Assembly (NCBI GenBank): GCA_015852425.1
Contig: JAAAIG010000151.1
Coordinates: 23,001-56,955, forward strand
Direction: 5' to 3'
Origin: Gryganskiella cystojenkinii
Taxonomy: Eukaryota; Mortierellomycota; Mortierellomycetes; Mortierellales; Mortierellaceae
DNA length: 33,955 nucleotides
Each line of letters opens with the position of its first letter. Position 1 is the first letter of the stretch. The position numbers were made by a program, and so were the translations under genes. Below the pieces are notes generated by a model. It was given only the letters and a program-made list of their open reading frames with translations. It did not search any database and was not told where the DNA came from. Positions 19,073-30,800 of this stretch are shown here, piece after piece.

Positions 19073-22000
19073 TTACAAGGCGAACCACTTTTGATTGCGA
19101 TTCGTAGTGGGTTTCCTCATTGACGAATCGTCCAAGTTAGACCCCTCAATCTCATCCTCGCTCTGGTCTGTGTGACAGACTCCGTCTCGATCTTGTGTAT
19201 CGTCGTCTGAAATTTCAATACATGAATCCTCACTGCCGTACACGCGCAATTGACGTCCGGACGGCATCCTGGCTCGCTTGGAAGGACGAGGAGGACCTGG
19301 TTCATCATCGTCAATAGGCGAAGAGTTGCTAGCACTGTTCGGGCTGGCCCGCTTGTTTTGCCCGAACGTTCTTTTGAAGTTCTGAAGAGGAGGTGCAGAA
19401 CTTGATGGTCTTCTTCGTGAGGCTGGAGATGCACGGTGTTGTTGTTGGCGCACTGCACGCGCAGATTTGACGGCACGACCGGGACTGTAGGACTCATCAC
19501 TGTCTGGTATGTAGGCACGAGATGGAGCGCGAATAGGAAGACTGCTCCTTTCGTCATCATCGGAATCCTCGATGGCATCTGAGTCTACTGTCGTTTGAGA
19601 CGATTTGTCCTTGTTGTCAAAATTGACAGCAATTGTCGAGGTGAATGACAGTGGAGGGGATCGGCGTGCATTTGTTGAGCTCAATGGTGCCGATTCGATT
19701 CCCACGAGATGATCACTGATACTGGATGCCTCGTCGTCAGACACGCGCAGTTGACGCCGTTTCGAGGCCAAAGTCCGCTTAGGGAGATGAAGACCTGTTT
19801 CATCCTCATCTTCCGAGGATATGTGTTCGTTGCTCACTTCCCGAATTTGCCGATCGTTCTTGACCTCAATTGATCTAGAGGCTGTTCTCAGTCGGGGAAT
19901 GGTAGGTGTCGTATTTGAGTTGCGCGCGTCCTGTGTACGCTTAGTCGCGACCGCCGCTGCCCTGTCCCTCCTCAACAAGCGCGGTTTCCGTAAATTTGTT
20001 TTGAACGACGAGGAGGGTTCGTAGGTTGAATCTTCACCAGAAGAACTGTGGGTACTTCTCGATACGAGAGTTGCTTTGTCTTTGTTTTGCCGTTGAGACA
20101 TTCGGGAAGATATCAACTTCTTCTTGCTGTAGGGTGTATACTCGTCCGATAATTCGTCGCTGCTGCTCTCCGGACTTGAGATCAAGCTCAATCTTCTGAT
20201 GCCAAACTTCTTCTTCCTGCGAGTAGATGCTACCTTTGTCGACGAGGACGTCTGGGTAGGAAGGGTCTGGCTGACTTGATCAGAAGAATGCGATTCCAGC
20301 CGGATCGAAGAAAATTTGTTGTCCAGTTGACGATTGTCCCCGATGGTGCTTGAGCTTCTCGAAGAAAAAACGTACTCATCTCCTGATGAAAGAGCATCGG
20401 CGAATCTGGGAGGTCGAACCGATGAGTGCGAAGAGGCATCCTTGCGCCAATGAGATAGACGTGGCAATTCTACACTCACAACAATTTCTCTCTTGGGCAG
20501 TGTAGGAGGTGGTGGTGGCGATGGTGACACGAACACAGTAGTGGGTTGTCTCCAGAGATTGGATCGGCGATCGGTCATAAGGGGAATATACTCCACATCA
20601 GAGTCGCTCCTGACTCCTATATGGCTGCTCTGGTGCTGCTCGTCGTATGCTTGCTCGTCTTCATCCTCGTCCCCAGAGTCGCTTGCAATCCAGCTATCAG
20701 CCTGATTGTCTCGATCATTTTGCTCATCGTGCTGATCGCTGACAGATGTGTCGTCACTCTCGGAGCTAATCTGTTGCATCTCGACTGTATCATTATACTC
20801 GTCATCGCTGTCGTGGCTGGCTTGACGACGCATAATAGTGATTTTGGGTCTCCTGTCTCGAAGTCGACGGCTTTTCTGAAGCTCAACCTCTGGCTCTGAT
20901 ACCTCCTCTTCTTCCTCTTCTGTCGTGGATTCTTCCCCGTTCTCAGAGACGGAGCTGGCGGTATAATAGTCCTCGTCCTGTGGTGACGGTGGAGCGACTA
21001 CAGGCGACAGAGGAGCTACAAACTGTGACGCTTCAAGCAAGAAATCGGCCGGCAGACCCATCGGGTTGAACACAGCAGCGGGGTCTTCGTTCGGATCGGT
21101 ATCAGACTCAGAATTCAAATAATTGAGGTGATCCTCATCGGGACTCGAAACGGCTGGTCTTTCCATTGGAATGAGAGAAAATCTTAGGTGTCGTCCAGAA
21201 ACAGCTGGAGATACCTCTCTGGGTGGGAGTCGTCGAATGATTGATGAGGGGACAGAAGAAACCAGGCCTTTGCGGCCTATTTTAGGGGGCGGGAGAATTG
21301 GACTGTCGTCAAAGGGGTTGTCGCTTAGGTTGAATATCTTCTGATCCTTTTGCTGTTTCGGGGTCTCGTCGTCGCTGTTGTCCATTCTGAGGTATACAGT
21401 CCTTTTCACGTCAGGAGTCCGCTGAACCCAATCGCCAAGCAGCATGTCGTATTGCCTAATAGAAACAAGAAGGGGTGCTTAGTTGCTTATACTTTGGTGG
21501 GACCTGCGTCACAATATGAAGGACCCTTTTAGTATCTTACCATCCATCATTGGAGGTGTGGTTCATCCGTCGGTCCTCCACTTCGCGGAGGTAGGTTTCT
21601 ATGCTGGCCTCTGTCACTTGACAAGGCGCTCCGACCTGGCTACCAGTGTTCCTCTCCAAGTATGCAAAGTTGTTCATCATCCGGTTCAAGAGTTTCATCG
21701 ACAACGCATAGAGGCCCAGGCTGTCCAACAGGATCGCCAATGCGTTCAGATTCGGCAAGGTACCGTAGGCTCGGATGATAACCTCAAAGTCGCTCAATCG
21801 AACACTGCTCATGGTACGAGTATCCAGTAAACGGATCCAATCCTCCACGATCGGGTCTTTATCGGGCCGAGAGGGGCGAGTGGCGGCAAGATAGAGTGAA
21901 TGCAGTGCTGGACCGAGGGCTTGACCCTCCATCTCAGAGTCAAAAAAGCGGCTGTCCTCTGCCTGGTTGTTTGCCATCTCGAGGAGTCGTCGCGCTATAA

Positions 22001-23340
22001 ACTCCAGAGTGTCGTCACAAGGACTGGCTCTGGTCCCGCGGCCGTTGTTCACTGCTAGGGATCCATGACAGTGAAGTGAGTCCTTAATGAGGAGTAGAGA
22101 CCAGCTGTACAGCCTCGCTTGTTTCGAGCGTTCCGAGATCGAGACATTGTCCTCGAGTTGGGCCTCAAATGAATGTCGGATAAATGTGGCTCGATGACGT
22201 GGTTCAATCAACTCAAGAAACTTTTTCGATAGACTGGCGGTAAAGAACTGTCGCGGGCTGTCGTAAACCAGGTTCGCCATCCACAAGTCGCCACTTTCGA
22301 CTGTAACTGCCATGTCGTAAGCCCAGATGTGGTCCAGTCGGAATGTATGACTCTGACAGGTCAAAAGGTGTTGTAATAGGCGCATAGTCTATTGAGAAAT
22401 CGACATATTGGTTTGCAGTTAAGAGAGAGACGTCCCCAACGTTGATAACCCAAATAAACTTTTGAAATCAAGACGATTTATATTACCTGAGTGTCTGCTC
22501 GTCGCCGGGCGCAAATAATGACGAGCGGCACAATCAGCTGACCGACGCGAATCTGAGTCAAGCACAGCTCGACCAATTGCTCCAACACAGCAAACCTATA
22601 GCAGAGCAAAAAATATTAATTGTGCTGTTGATGTTTTGCAATCCCAAGAACAGGAAGGGGAAAAAAAATTCAACATACCGCCTCATATGCGCGGGCATGA
22701 TATGATAGTACTTTTCCGCGATATCAGCATCTTCTTCAGGGAGACGGGCAACGAGTCGACCGACCGAGAACGCGCTCTTGATGCCGAGTGTGTCTGACTT
22801 TGGTTTGAGTCCTGTTTGGTTGATAGAGCTAACGGATCCATTCAGGGGCAGGTCGTAGTCGTCGCAGAAGGGATGCCACCAGACCTTGTTGACCACGTCC
22901 TGAAACTGGTCAGTCAGCGAGGTCTGGAATCGTTTGAGGAGGACATCCGTGGCAGCAGTGGCACTGATAGCGGAGACTGTTGCTAGAGCGCAGGATTGCC
23001 CAGTGCTTGAATTTGTTGTTGATGTGTTGGGTGTGCTGCTATTGTTTCCTTTGATAGCGCGTTGGGATCGGAGACGAATATCAGTTCCCTGTTGTTGTTG
23101 TTGTTGTTGTTGTTGGGTGGTTTCTTCTATTGTAGTTTTACTGCTCTCCAAAGCAAAGCCAAGAGAAGGGTGGGTTCTGATGTCGAGTTGGATGGCAGCT
23201 ATTTTGGCCTTGATGGGTCTGAGCATGCGATTGATCCGCGAGAGATCCAGGATGTGGAGGTAACCACGCGTTTCTTGGTGGTCGTCGCATCTTTCTCCCA
23301 GGAGGCCGGCGAGCGTATCCTTTCCTGGGTCGAAGAGCAT
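19073..23340 (-). CDS. Uncharacterised 1333-residue protein: helical N-terminal half, disordered Ser/acidic C-terminal half
   Basis: I do not recognise this family. Four exons on the minus strand join in frame: 23340-22679, 22595-22487, 22388-21541, 21455-19073. Residues 1-560 look globular and largely alpha-helical, with many Leu/Ala-rich helices (RFAVLEQLVELCLTQIRVGQ; NLNALAILLDSLGLYALSMK) interrupted by a nine-residue poly-Gln near residue 76-84. They end with a conserved-looking QYDMLLGDWVQRTP. Residues ~565-1333 are low complexity: rich in Ser, Asp, Glu and Arg, with repeated basic clusters (SRRLRDRRPK, STRRKKKFGI). Near the end CIEISDDD (~1285-1292) resembles a SUMO-interacting motif. 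This build is common in nuclear chromatin or DNA-repair scaffolds, but that is only inference. The gene shares a 249-bp divergent promoter with LTO1. The frame is open upstream of the chosen ATG (to ~23400), so an alternative start in an unseen upstream exon cannot be excluded. Confidence 0.75.
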
Positions 23341-23589
23341 TATCTTGTCTTCCTTCTCGTTTGAAGAAGAGGGGATTGATTGAACTAGAACGAGTAATGA
23401 AAGAAAAGAAATGTTTAATGAGAACGAGACGCGTTCCCTTTCTGGGTGAAAATGGCACGTGATATGCTGGTCACGTGTGGATTGCAGAACCCTGCTTACA
23501 AAGGCTTGAGAAAAAAAAAAATTCTTGGTCTTGGTCTGTTTGCATCGTGATCAACACTTCTTCACGCTGCATTCAAAAGAATCACAACA
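23341..23589. promoter_or_regulatory. Divergent promoter with two CACGTG boxes, between the unknown gene and LTO1
   Basis: Two E-box/CACGTG palindromes lie at 23456-23461 and 23472-23477, 16 bp apart. They are 116-137 bp from the minus-strand start (23340) and 113-134 bp from the LTO1 start (23590), so they sit in the middle and could serve both genes. CACGTG is bound by bHLH factors such as Cbf1 in fungi. The binding factor here is unknown. Confidence 0.5.
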
Positions 23590-24274
23590 ATGACTCAAAG
23601 TACTCAGGAACTGCCTAAAGAATTGGATCTCGATGATCTGATTCACCTAGAAAACATGTAAATAATCAAACAAATACATGATCAACCTGATTTGAACCGT
23701 AGAGTGGAACAAGAAATTTCTAACGGTTGAGGTATATGACTTGCACTTGCTATGAACCTTTTTGTATAGGTTTGTCGAGTTTGGTCGTGAGGATGGTCTG
23801 GCTGCTGGAGGTCGAAACGGAGCTATCGAGGGTCGCGTCATGGGCTGCGAGAAAGGATTTGAACTCTCGCGTGAGGTTGGCTATTATGCTGGCTGTGCTC
23901 AGCTCTGGAAGACCTTGGCTACTTTGGATCAGGATCGAGTCTCGGAAAAGTATGTTCCATGGGTATCAACTTATTATTTTTTTGTCGTCTTGTCTATTGC
24001 CGTGCGTTTTCTTGATAGTTCAACCAATATGGACCATTGTTAACCCGTGTTTTGGGGGCAAACTGTTGTGTCTCTTTCTCTCTTTTTTTTTAGAACTTTG
24101 AAAAAACTCAACTCGCTTTTGGACCTTATCCATGCTTTCCCTCGCGAGAATCAGATTGATGACGATGTGGTGGCGCTCTTGGACAGGATCCGCGGAAAGT
24201 TCAAGACCGTCGCCTCTGCACTCCAGACTGCTGAGCGCTATGCAGAGGCGCCCAAGAGCAAGATGTTTTATTAA
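23590..24274 (+). CDS. LTO1: Lto1 (ORAOV1 family), deca-GX3 adaptor for Rli1/ABCE1 Fe-S cluster insertion
   Basis: With Yae1, Lto1 recruits the ribosome-recycling ATPase Rli1/ABCE1 to the cytosolic iron-sulfur targeting complex. Three exons join in frame: 23590-23657, 23770-23949, 24094-24274 (142 aa, the family's normal size). Exon 2 encodes the defining deca-GX3 stretch, a series of glycines spaced by three residues (EFGREDGLAAGGRNGAIEGR, then VMGCEKGFELSREVGYYAG). The C-terminal half is helical (LKKLNSLLDLIHAFP). The extreme C-terminus is KMFY. In budding yeast a terminal Trp of Lto1 contacts the targeting complex, so an aromatic end is kept but the Trp is replaced here. A poly(A) signal AATAAA lies at 24704-24709. 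Short proteins of this family are easily missed, but the GX3 pattern makes the call firm. Confidence 0.9.
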
Positions 24275-25801
24275 CAACATTCCTCCCAACAGGCTCAGCA
24301 ATTTTATCCTTGCCGGATTCACCATGGCATTGGCCTTGGATTTCAACAGCATCATCCTGTTTTTACAATCCCATTCTGGAATTGAAGCCAAAGCCCTCCG
24401 CTGACCGGTTGCAGAACCGTGGTCGAGATCACTCTGTCCGCTTTGATAGACTGCTATACCGTCAGGCCCGTTCTCAGCGACATCCCATAACAACAACAGT
24501 ATCCAAAACCTTCTTTTGTTGGAATCCGGGATAGCTTCGCATCGAAATGCCGCTCTGAGACCTTGGGCCACTTTTCCCTCTCTTCAATGCATGAGAGCTT
24601 CAAACTTACCGAAAAAAATTACGCCTGCGGCAGCTCTCCGACCGTGAAATACTTGTACTAGTAGCAAAGTGAATGGGATTTGTGGCGTCTTTTGAAAGAC
24701 TTGAATAAATCTGTATTGTCTTTTATTGATCTCCTAGACCTGCGAAACTCTCATTACCAAGCAACGGTCCCACGAGCAAAAACGATTGAATTGGCATAGG
24801 CATACTTTACACGTACGGACAGTACTGTACGCTTTCATGGACCCAGGTTGAACTTATTTGATACATACGTATTGACCTTATTTTTTTGCGCCACCGACAA
24901 TCCACAAATAGACGAATGAACGAGGTCCGTTTCATTTCAATTACAATTTTGTTTTTCGAGCACAGCATGAGGGACGAGTCCAACTGGACACAGTCTTTTT
25001 TTGATCGCCGAGCTGCTCGTTTGTTTTCTTTGCTTTGACTCTTTTCGCTCACTTGCAGACGCCCGCGGGTGAAATGAATGGCTCAAAGAGAGAGAAAAAA
25101 AAAAGAAGTGGCAAACAGACGTTTGTTGCTTATGGCGTAGATCGAAAAAGGTTAATAATTTGCCTGACAGCCCTCGAAAAGTGGCGCCAATGATTTCTTT
25201 TTGGAGGAATCATCCCGCCGATTTTGGTACGGTTTCGAGTGGTGCGGCGCCCAAAATCGGTCGTGTGAGGAGAGAAGAGCCGACGCCCTCGCACCCTTGT
25301 CGACATTGTGAAGTCGGGATTTTATTGTTTTATTTTTTGACCAATAGGTACCACGAATAACCTTTTATTAGGCCAGGGTATTGCAATAATCAATTGAAGA
25401 CCCCTATCGGTTCCTGGACCTGGAACTCACCCTGATAACATCCTTTCCCTTTATTTCCTTCCCACTCTTGTCCCTTCCTTCTTCTTCTTCTTCCTCTCTT
25501 GCTACACTCATCCCTTCCCTTCTCTCACCGATCCATTTTCTCTCATTGTACATATTTCTACTCACCCACCCTGCGCCCTCACCCGCTTGTCTAACTTTTC
25601 CTTAGTCTCCCTTCTCGGCTCAACTTTCATATACCTCTCTCTCAACAACTTCATCCTCCGCAACCAAACACGCCGTTGTTAATAGAACCGCTCAACGGAA
25701 AAAAAAAATTAACGGGCGGGAAAGAGACACTCATTCCTCTTTGCCATCGCTTTTCATTCATTCACTTCATTCGTTCTCTCGTCATTCACTTTTAACACAC
25801 A
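24275..25801. other. 1.5-kb non-coding region: LTO1 3' flank and bestrophin 5' flank
   Basis: No gene is supportable. A 183-codon minus-strand frame (24020-24571) overlaps the LTO1 last exon antisense and has no family features. Visible elements are the LTO1 AATAAA (24704-24709), a 10-bp palindrome ACAGTACTGT (24819-24828), an 8-bp palindrome TGGCGCCA (25182-25189), and a 10-bp perfect inverted repeat CCGATTTTGG/CCAAAATCGG (25218-25227 and 25251-25260). A long pyrimidine-rich tract (about 25440-25660) leads to the bestrophin start. This looks like an unusually long promoter and 5' UTR. Confidence 0.5.
25218..25260. repeat. Perfect 10-bp inverted repeat upstream of bestrophin gene
   Basis: CCGATTTTGG (25218-25227) and CCAAAATCGG (25251-25260) are exact reverse complements around a 23-bp spacer. 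The repeat lies about 540-580 bp upstream of the bestrophin ATG, with TGGCGCCA just to its left (25182-25189). It may be a transcription-factor site or a hairpin in a leader transcript; chance is possible. Confidence 0.3.
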
Positions 25802-27595
25802 ATGGCTCGTAAATACGGTACTACGGTCCATGTGAGCCGTCGTTGGCCATTGATGATGCGCCTCAAAGGCACTGTGATCCCCCAGATCTGGTGGCAGGTC
25901 TTGCTTGTTGGTGCTTATGCAGGCGCAGTCTTTTGCATCAGCAAGTTCTCGGGCTGGAAGATGGGCTATTCTCTGGTAAGTAGTTTGCCACAGTTACGAA
26001 ATCCAAGCAACAACAAAAAAAGAAGAGAGAGAGAAGTGGCCGATCACATATGAAACGATTACTGGGGATCGAGTTGAAATGGCCTTTTGTTCCTGCTTTT
26101 TTTGCTTACGCCCTTTCCATCCATCCGGTTATCGCCCTTTTATTCACGAAACAGAACCTGGTGTCAGTCATGGGTATGGTTGTCTCCTTGTTGCTCGTCT
26201 TCAGAACAAATACAGGTAAGAGAAAAGTGAATCCAGCAACGCAAAGGTTTTTGTTTGTTTGCTGATTTTTTTTTGTGCCACCATACTCATGCACGCCTTG
26301 ACCATGCATGCTGATCTTGCCTATTTGTTTTCTTCTCTTTTTTTGTTTTCTTCAATTGTCCTCCTTTTTTCAATTCTTCTGTGTGACCATGTATTTTTTC
26401 CTTTTTTTTTTTATTTACGAAAACAGCTTACGATCGTTACTGGGAAGGACGTCGATTATGGTCCCAGATGACCCTCTGTATCCGTAACCTCACGCGTGCC
26501 ATCTGGGTCTGTGTCAACGAAGCCGAGACCCGCGACTTGCTTGAGAAGAAGTCTGCCATCAACCTCCTCGTCGCTTTTGCTTACAGCACAAAACATTATC
26601 TTCGCGAGGAATATGGGTATGATTACGAAGACATGGTCGATCTTCTGACCCATATCCCCAAATACTCGATCCCTTCCTCGACACAACCCTTGGATTGGCG
26701 TCTTGATATCCCTGGTCCTCCTGCCGGATCCCCCTCCAACTTTGCTACTCTTTCTCCAACCTCGGTTCAGTTCCAAAACCAGGATCTGCCCTCGCAAATG
26801 TCGTCCGCTGGCGTGGGTGCGCCTGGTACGACTTTTGGGGAAGGCGGTCGAGCTCGTCGTCAATCCAAAGTTGAGCGTGCTCTGGCCTTTGATTTCTTGA
26901 CCCCGACCAACATCCCCGTCGAGCTTTCATACTACATTGGCAGCTACATAAAGAGCTGCAGTAGCAAGGGAAAAGTCGATGCCGCCACCCTGACTTTGAT
27001 GAACAACAACCTGGTGTCTATGCTCGATTGCCTCACAGGATTTGAACGTATCCTCCGAACCCCGATTCCACTCGCATACTCGATCCATTTGCATCACGCG
27101 ACATGGATCTACCTCTTGGCCTTGCCCTTCCAGTTGGTTGCCAGTATGGGACCTATGGTCGTCATTGCGACCATGTTGACCGCTTTCACGTTGTTGGGTA
27201 TCCTCGCGGCCGCTTACGAGATTGAGAACCCTTTCAATGACGATTACAACGATTTGCCATTGGATGACTTTTGTAAGGTCATCCAAGCGGAGGTCGCTTC
27301 CATGGTCGCGACCCGTGCGCCCGACCCATCGTCTTGGATTTATTCCGAGAACAATTACCCTCTCGCAAACTCGGACCTCTCTGCCAAGGAACTTTCTGCA
27401 CTTTCGTTGCAGCATGTTCATGATCTCATGGCGAATGAGCATCCAATGAACGAGCGATCAGGCAGAAAATCGATGCAACTGCAATACTCTCGTTCTGTCC
27501 GTCAAAACACTGCCAGTGCTTATCCCGCTTCGGCTTCCGGTTCTGCCTTGACAAAGATCAACTCTAACACCAGCTCGATTAGTCACGAGAAGTAA
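25802..27595 (+). CDS. Bestrophin-family (RFP-TM/UPF0187) anion channel
   Basis: Bestrophins are pentameric chloride/bicarbonate channels; fungal members are membrane proteins of largely unstudied role. Three exons join in frame: 25802-25975, 26155-26215, 26427-27595 (467 aa). The N-terminus (RRWPLMMRLKGTVIPQIWWQ) leads into the first membrane helix. Across the exon 2-3 junction is the family signature GMVVSLLLVFRTNTAYDRYW, followed by EGRRLW. Further on come TPIPLAYSIHLHH (~289-301) and the acidic motif EIENPFNDDYNDLPLD (~343-358), matching the calcium-clasp region of animal bestrophins. Residues ~171-227 form a Pro/Ser/Gln-rich insertion within the cytosolic part, which is extra compared with short bacterial homologues. 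The C-terminal 60 residues are Ser/Ala-rich and probably disordered. The start is the first ATG after a long CT-rich leader. The gene converges on the P5B ATPase gene, 282 bp away. Confidence 0.9.
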
Positions 27596-27877
27596 AAAAA
27601 CAAAGCAGGGATTTCCTTTGTGTTCCTCTTTTTCAATCACACCCACACAAATATCATAGCGGTAGTCTAGAAAATCCCATACCCTCAAAACATCCTGTTT
27701 TTCCTTCTTTCTTTCTTTCTCGCTCTTGAACACTCCTTATATCATAAAAAGACCCCAGAGATCTATTTCTCTCCCATTTTGCATTGCACGTTTACGAACA
27801 TTTCAAAGCAATCTATGTCGTTATCATGCTAGTATTCGTATTGAAAGTGAAGACAGATTCTACGAAGAAAAATGCCT

Positions 27878-30800
27878 CTATGGCTCGTTCATCTCCTCCT
27901 CGACAAGCTTATAAATCTTGGTTCCCGGTTTGACCGGTTGTATTGATCCACCCACCCTATCCACAGGATCCTCCTGTGAGGACATCAGCGGTGTGCTGGG
28001 TCTAGATCCATGGCCATCGTCCTCGTCCGCATCGTCATCATCATATACATGGTAAGTCTGATGCGCGCGCGTTTGTTCAGGTTGAAAAGGTCTCTGTGCC
28101 TGTTGCTGTTGAGGTTGAGGCTGTTGATGCTGAGACGACTTCTTTCTCTTATGGCCTTGAAGCAGTTTCCCAATCCAGGAGGCAATGGTCGGGAAGAACA
28201 GGTGTTCAGCCGTGAGTGCAACAAGGAGATGCAATCCCGCAAGGATGAGAATGAAGATTCGAAAGCTAAACGGGATTGGGAGCAGTTGCATAAATTTTGA
28301 AATCCAGGTTCCGGGAAATAAGACCATCGAGGCAGACAGGATTGTGAGTCCAATGGTGACGAACACAAAAGGTCCTGTAAAAAAAGGTAAAAAAAGTTGT
28401 CAGCATCGAGTATTGATAGAACGCTGAAAAGTAAAAATGTTCATAAAAAAACTTACGGTTCGTCGCCATTGGTTTCCGATAAGGAGGACCGACACTGAAG
28501 ACAATCGCTACGGCCAGGTAATGGAAGATCGACAAGAAGAACAAACTCGTGTTCTCTAATCCCTCGATATTCTTCGCACCACGCTCATATTTCGGGGGCT
28601 TGTACCAGGGTTGTTGGCGGACCATAAAGAAAAGCGACGCTTGAAAGCACCCTTGGATCAGGATTTGACCAATCAAAGAAGTCAAAACCTTCTTTGAGAC
28701 CAAGTTTGCGGTCGGTCTCTTTGGGTGGAGTACCGGGAAGGCCTCTGTGCGACCCATGAACACAGCGATGGGTAAGATCAGGACCAAATCGATGTAGAGA
28801 AACTGGAAATCGCCCAGGTTCGATGCAAACGTATAAAGGAAACTAACAGTCGTGAACTGGATAATACTGTAGAGCGCCATGTACTTGAAGCAACTGAAGC
28901 TGGTGACCAACGCAGCGCGACCCTCCCTATGAATCAACCAGGAAGATCAATTAGTACGAGTCAAACCAAATCTATCCAGAACTAGGTAAAACTAAACAAA
29001 ATAAAAATAGGGCCTGCTTCTTTTCGACAAGACTTACTGGATGACTTTGACAACGCATTCAATATCGTTCGATCGACTTGTAAACGGGGCAGCGACGGAA
29101 GCCTCAGCTTCGCTTAACGAGATACCGACATCCGCCGCCTTGAGAGCTCCACAATCATTCGCTCCATCTCCACAGAATCCAACACAGTATCCAATCCCCT
29201 GGAGGTTTTCAACCAACTCGTGTTTCTCGTCTGGAGACATGCGCGCAAAGATCTGACCCTTGACCAGCATTCGGTTCAACGTTGACGTCGGCGCATAATC
29301 AACCATCCATCGGAAACAATCGCCAGTTACCGCGAGTACGTAGTCGTTCATCAGGTGGGTATATACTGGGAACTCGCGACCGTGACTGGACAGATCCGCA
29401 TTATTGGCAGTAGGCTGGATAATAATCGACGACAACAACAACAGCAGCAAAAAGTTAGAGACTTAATGGACACCGGATATCCTCCTACAGTATATGCAGC
29501 ATACCTTGAGAGACACAGGGTCTAGGACCTTGCTACCATCCTCAACATTCTCCCAGACGATCTTGGAAAACTCGGTAGTCGAGTTGCCTACGATAAACCT
29601 CGGTGCATAGACATCCTTGGTTCGGCTGATCAATCCACATTCCTTCGAGACACTGATCGCCGTGAGGACATTGTCGCCTGTACACATCACTTGACGGATC
29701 TGTGCGTTACTGAGTGTCGCCACTACAGGCGCCGTTGTCGGCTTGAGCTTGTTCTCGAAGACAATGAACCCCAGGAAGGTTAATTCCATCTCGACTTGTT
29801 CCCGCTTCACACGCTGAGCACGAACAAAGTTCAAGCTCGGCATCGATTTGGTCGCACAGGCAATGACGCGGTATCCATGATGCGTATAGTACGAGAGACG
29901 ATCCTTGTAATCGCGTGGAAGTGATTCCTTGAGGCAAATATCGGTCATGACTTCGGGCGCACCTTTCACATAGATGTCCATCCCTGGGCTGTGGAGCTTT
30001 TTGACAATGACACTCATTCGTCTCAGCGACGACACAAACTCGAAGCAGCGGATAATACCCAGCTCCAAGTATGAATCCTGTCATGTTTATGATAAGAGGT
30101 ATTATAAAACATACAGAGTTAGATTTGGCGTAATAATGGTCCTGATATGAAATTTTTCATTTACACGCGTAACACTTACAGATTCGCTCATTTCTGAGGC
30201 AGGATGGGACAAGACGTCGTCGAGATTGAACTGTTTCGCTCCAGGGGGACGAACCACAGTCGAGACAATACCGCCACTATTCCCTTGAGCGCGATTGTGA
30301 GCCGTCTCGGAAACACTCGAAGTCCTTGCGCCTAACCCACCCTCCTCCAGGATCCAATGTGTGAATTCGAACATTTTAAGATCCAAAGGATCACCAATCA
30401 GCTCGCCATTCAGCGACTTGACAGAGTGACATGTTGTCATTGCATGGATCAAGGCCGTACTCTTGTCTGCCATCGAGTCCGGTGTGGATTGGACGTCCTC
30501 AATCTTTTGAAGTAGCGGTCCAAAGGTGTCAGTCTCGCTATCACCACATTGCACTCCAAGAACATCGAGTCCTTCCTCCGTGAGCGTACCAGTCTTGTCG
30601 AAACACATACAGTTGATCTTTCCTCCAATGTTGACCCTGGTAGGACTGATACAAAAGATGCTTGACCGTTTCAGGCGCGCAATCGCAAAGCTGGTACCAA
30701 TGGACATGGTCGCCGGTAGGGCTGGTGGGACAACAATCGTGATCAGATCCAGGGCCTTGATAAACATCAGTCGGAAGGGAACTCCGATTCGAATAAAGTT

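Noticed and set aside
23087..23117. TTG trinucleotide run considered as a microsatellite of its own
   Set aside because: It encodes the nine-Gln tract of the unrecognised minus-strand protein and stays in frame, so it is coding sequence.
24020..24571. 183-codon minus-strand open frame over the LTO1 3' end
   Set aside because: It covers the LTO1 last exon antisense, shows no family features and no splice or promoter signals. Chance is the simplest explanation.
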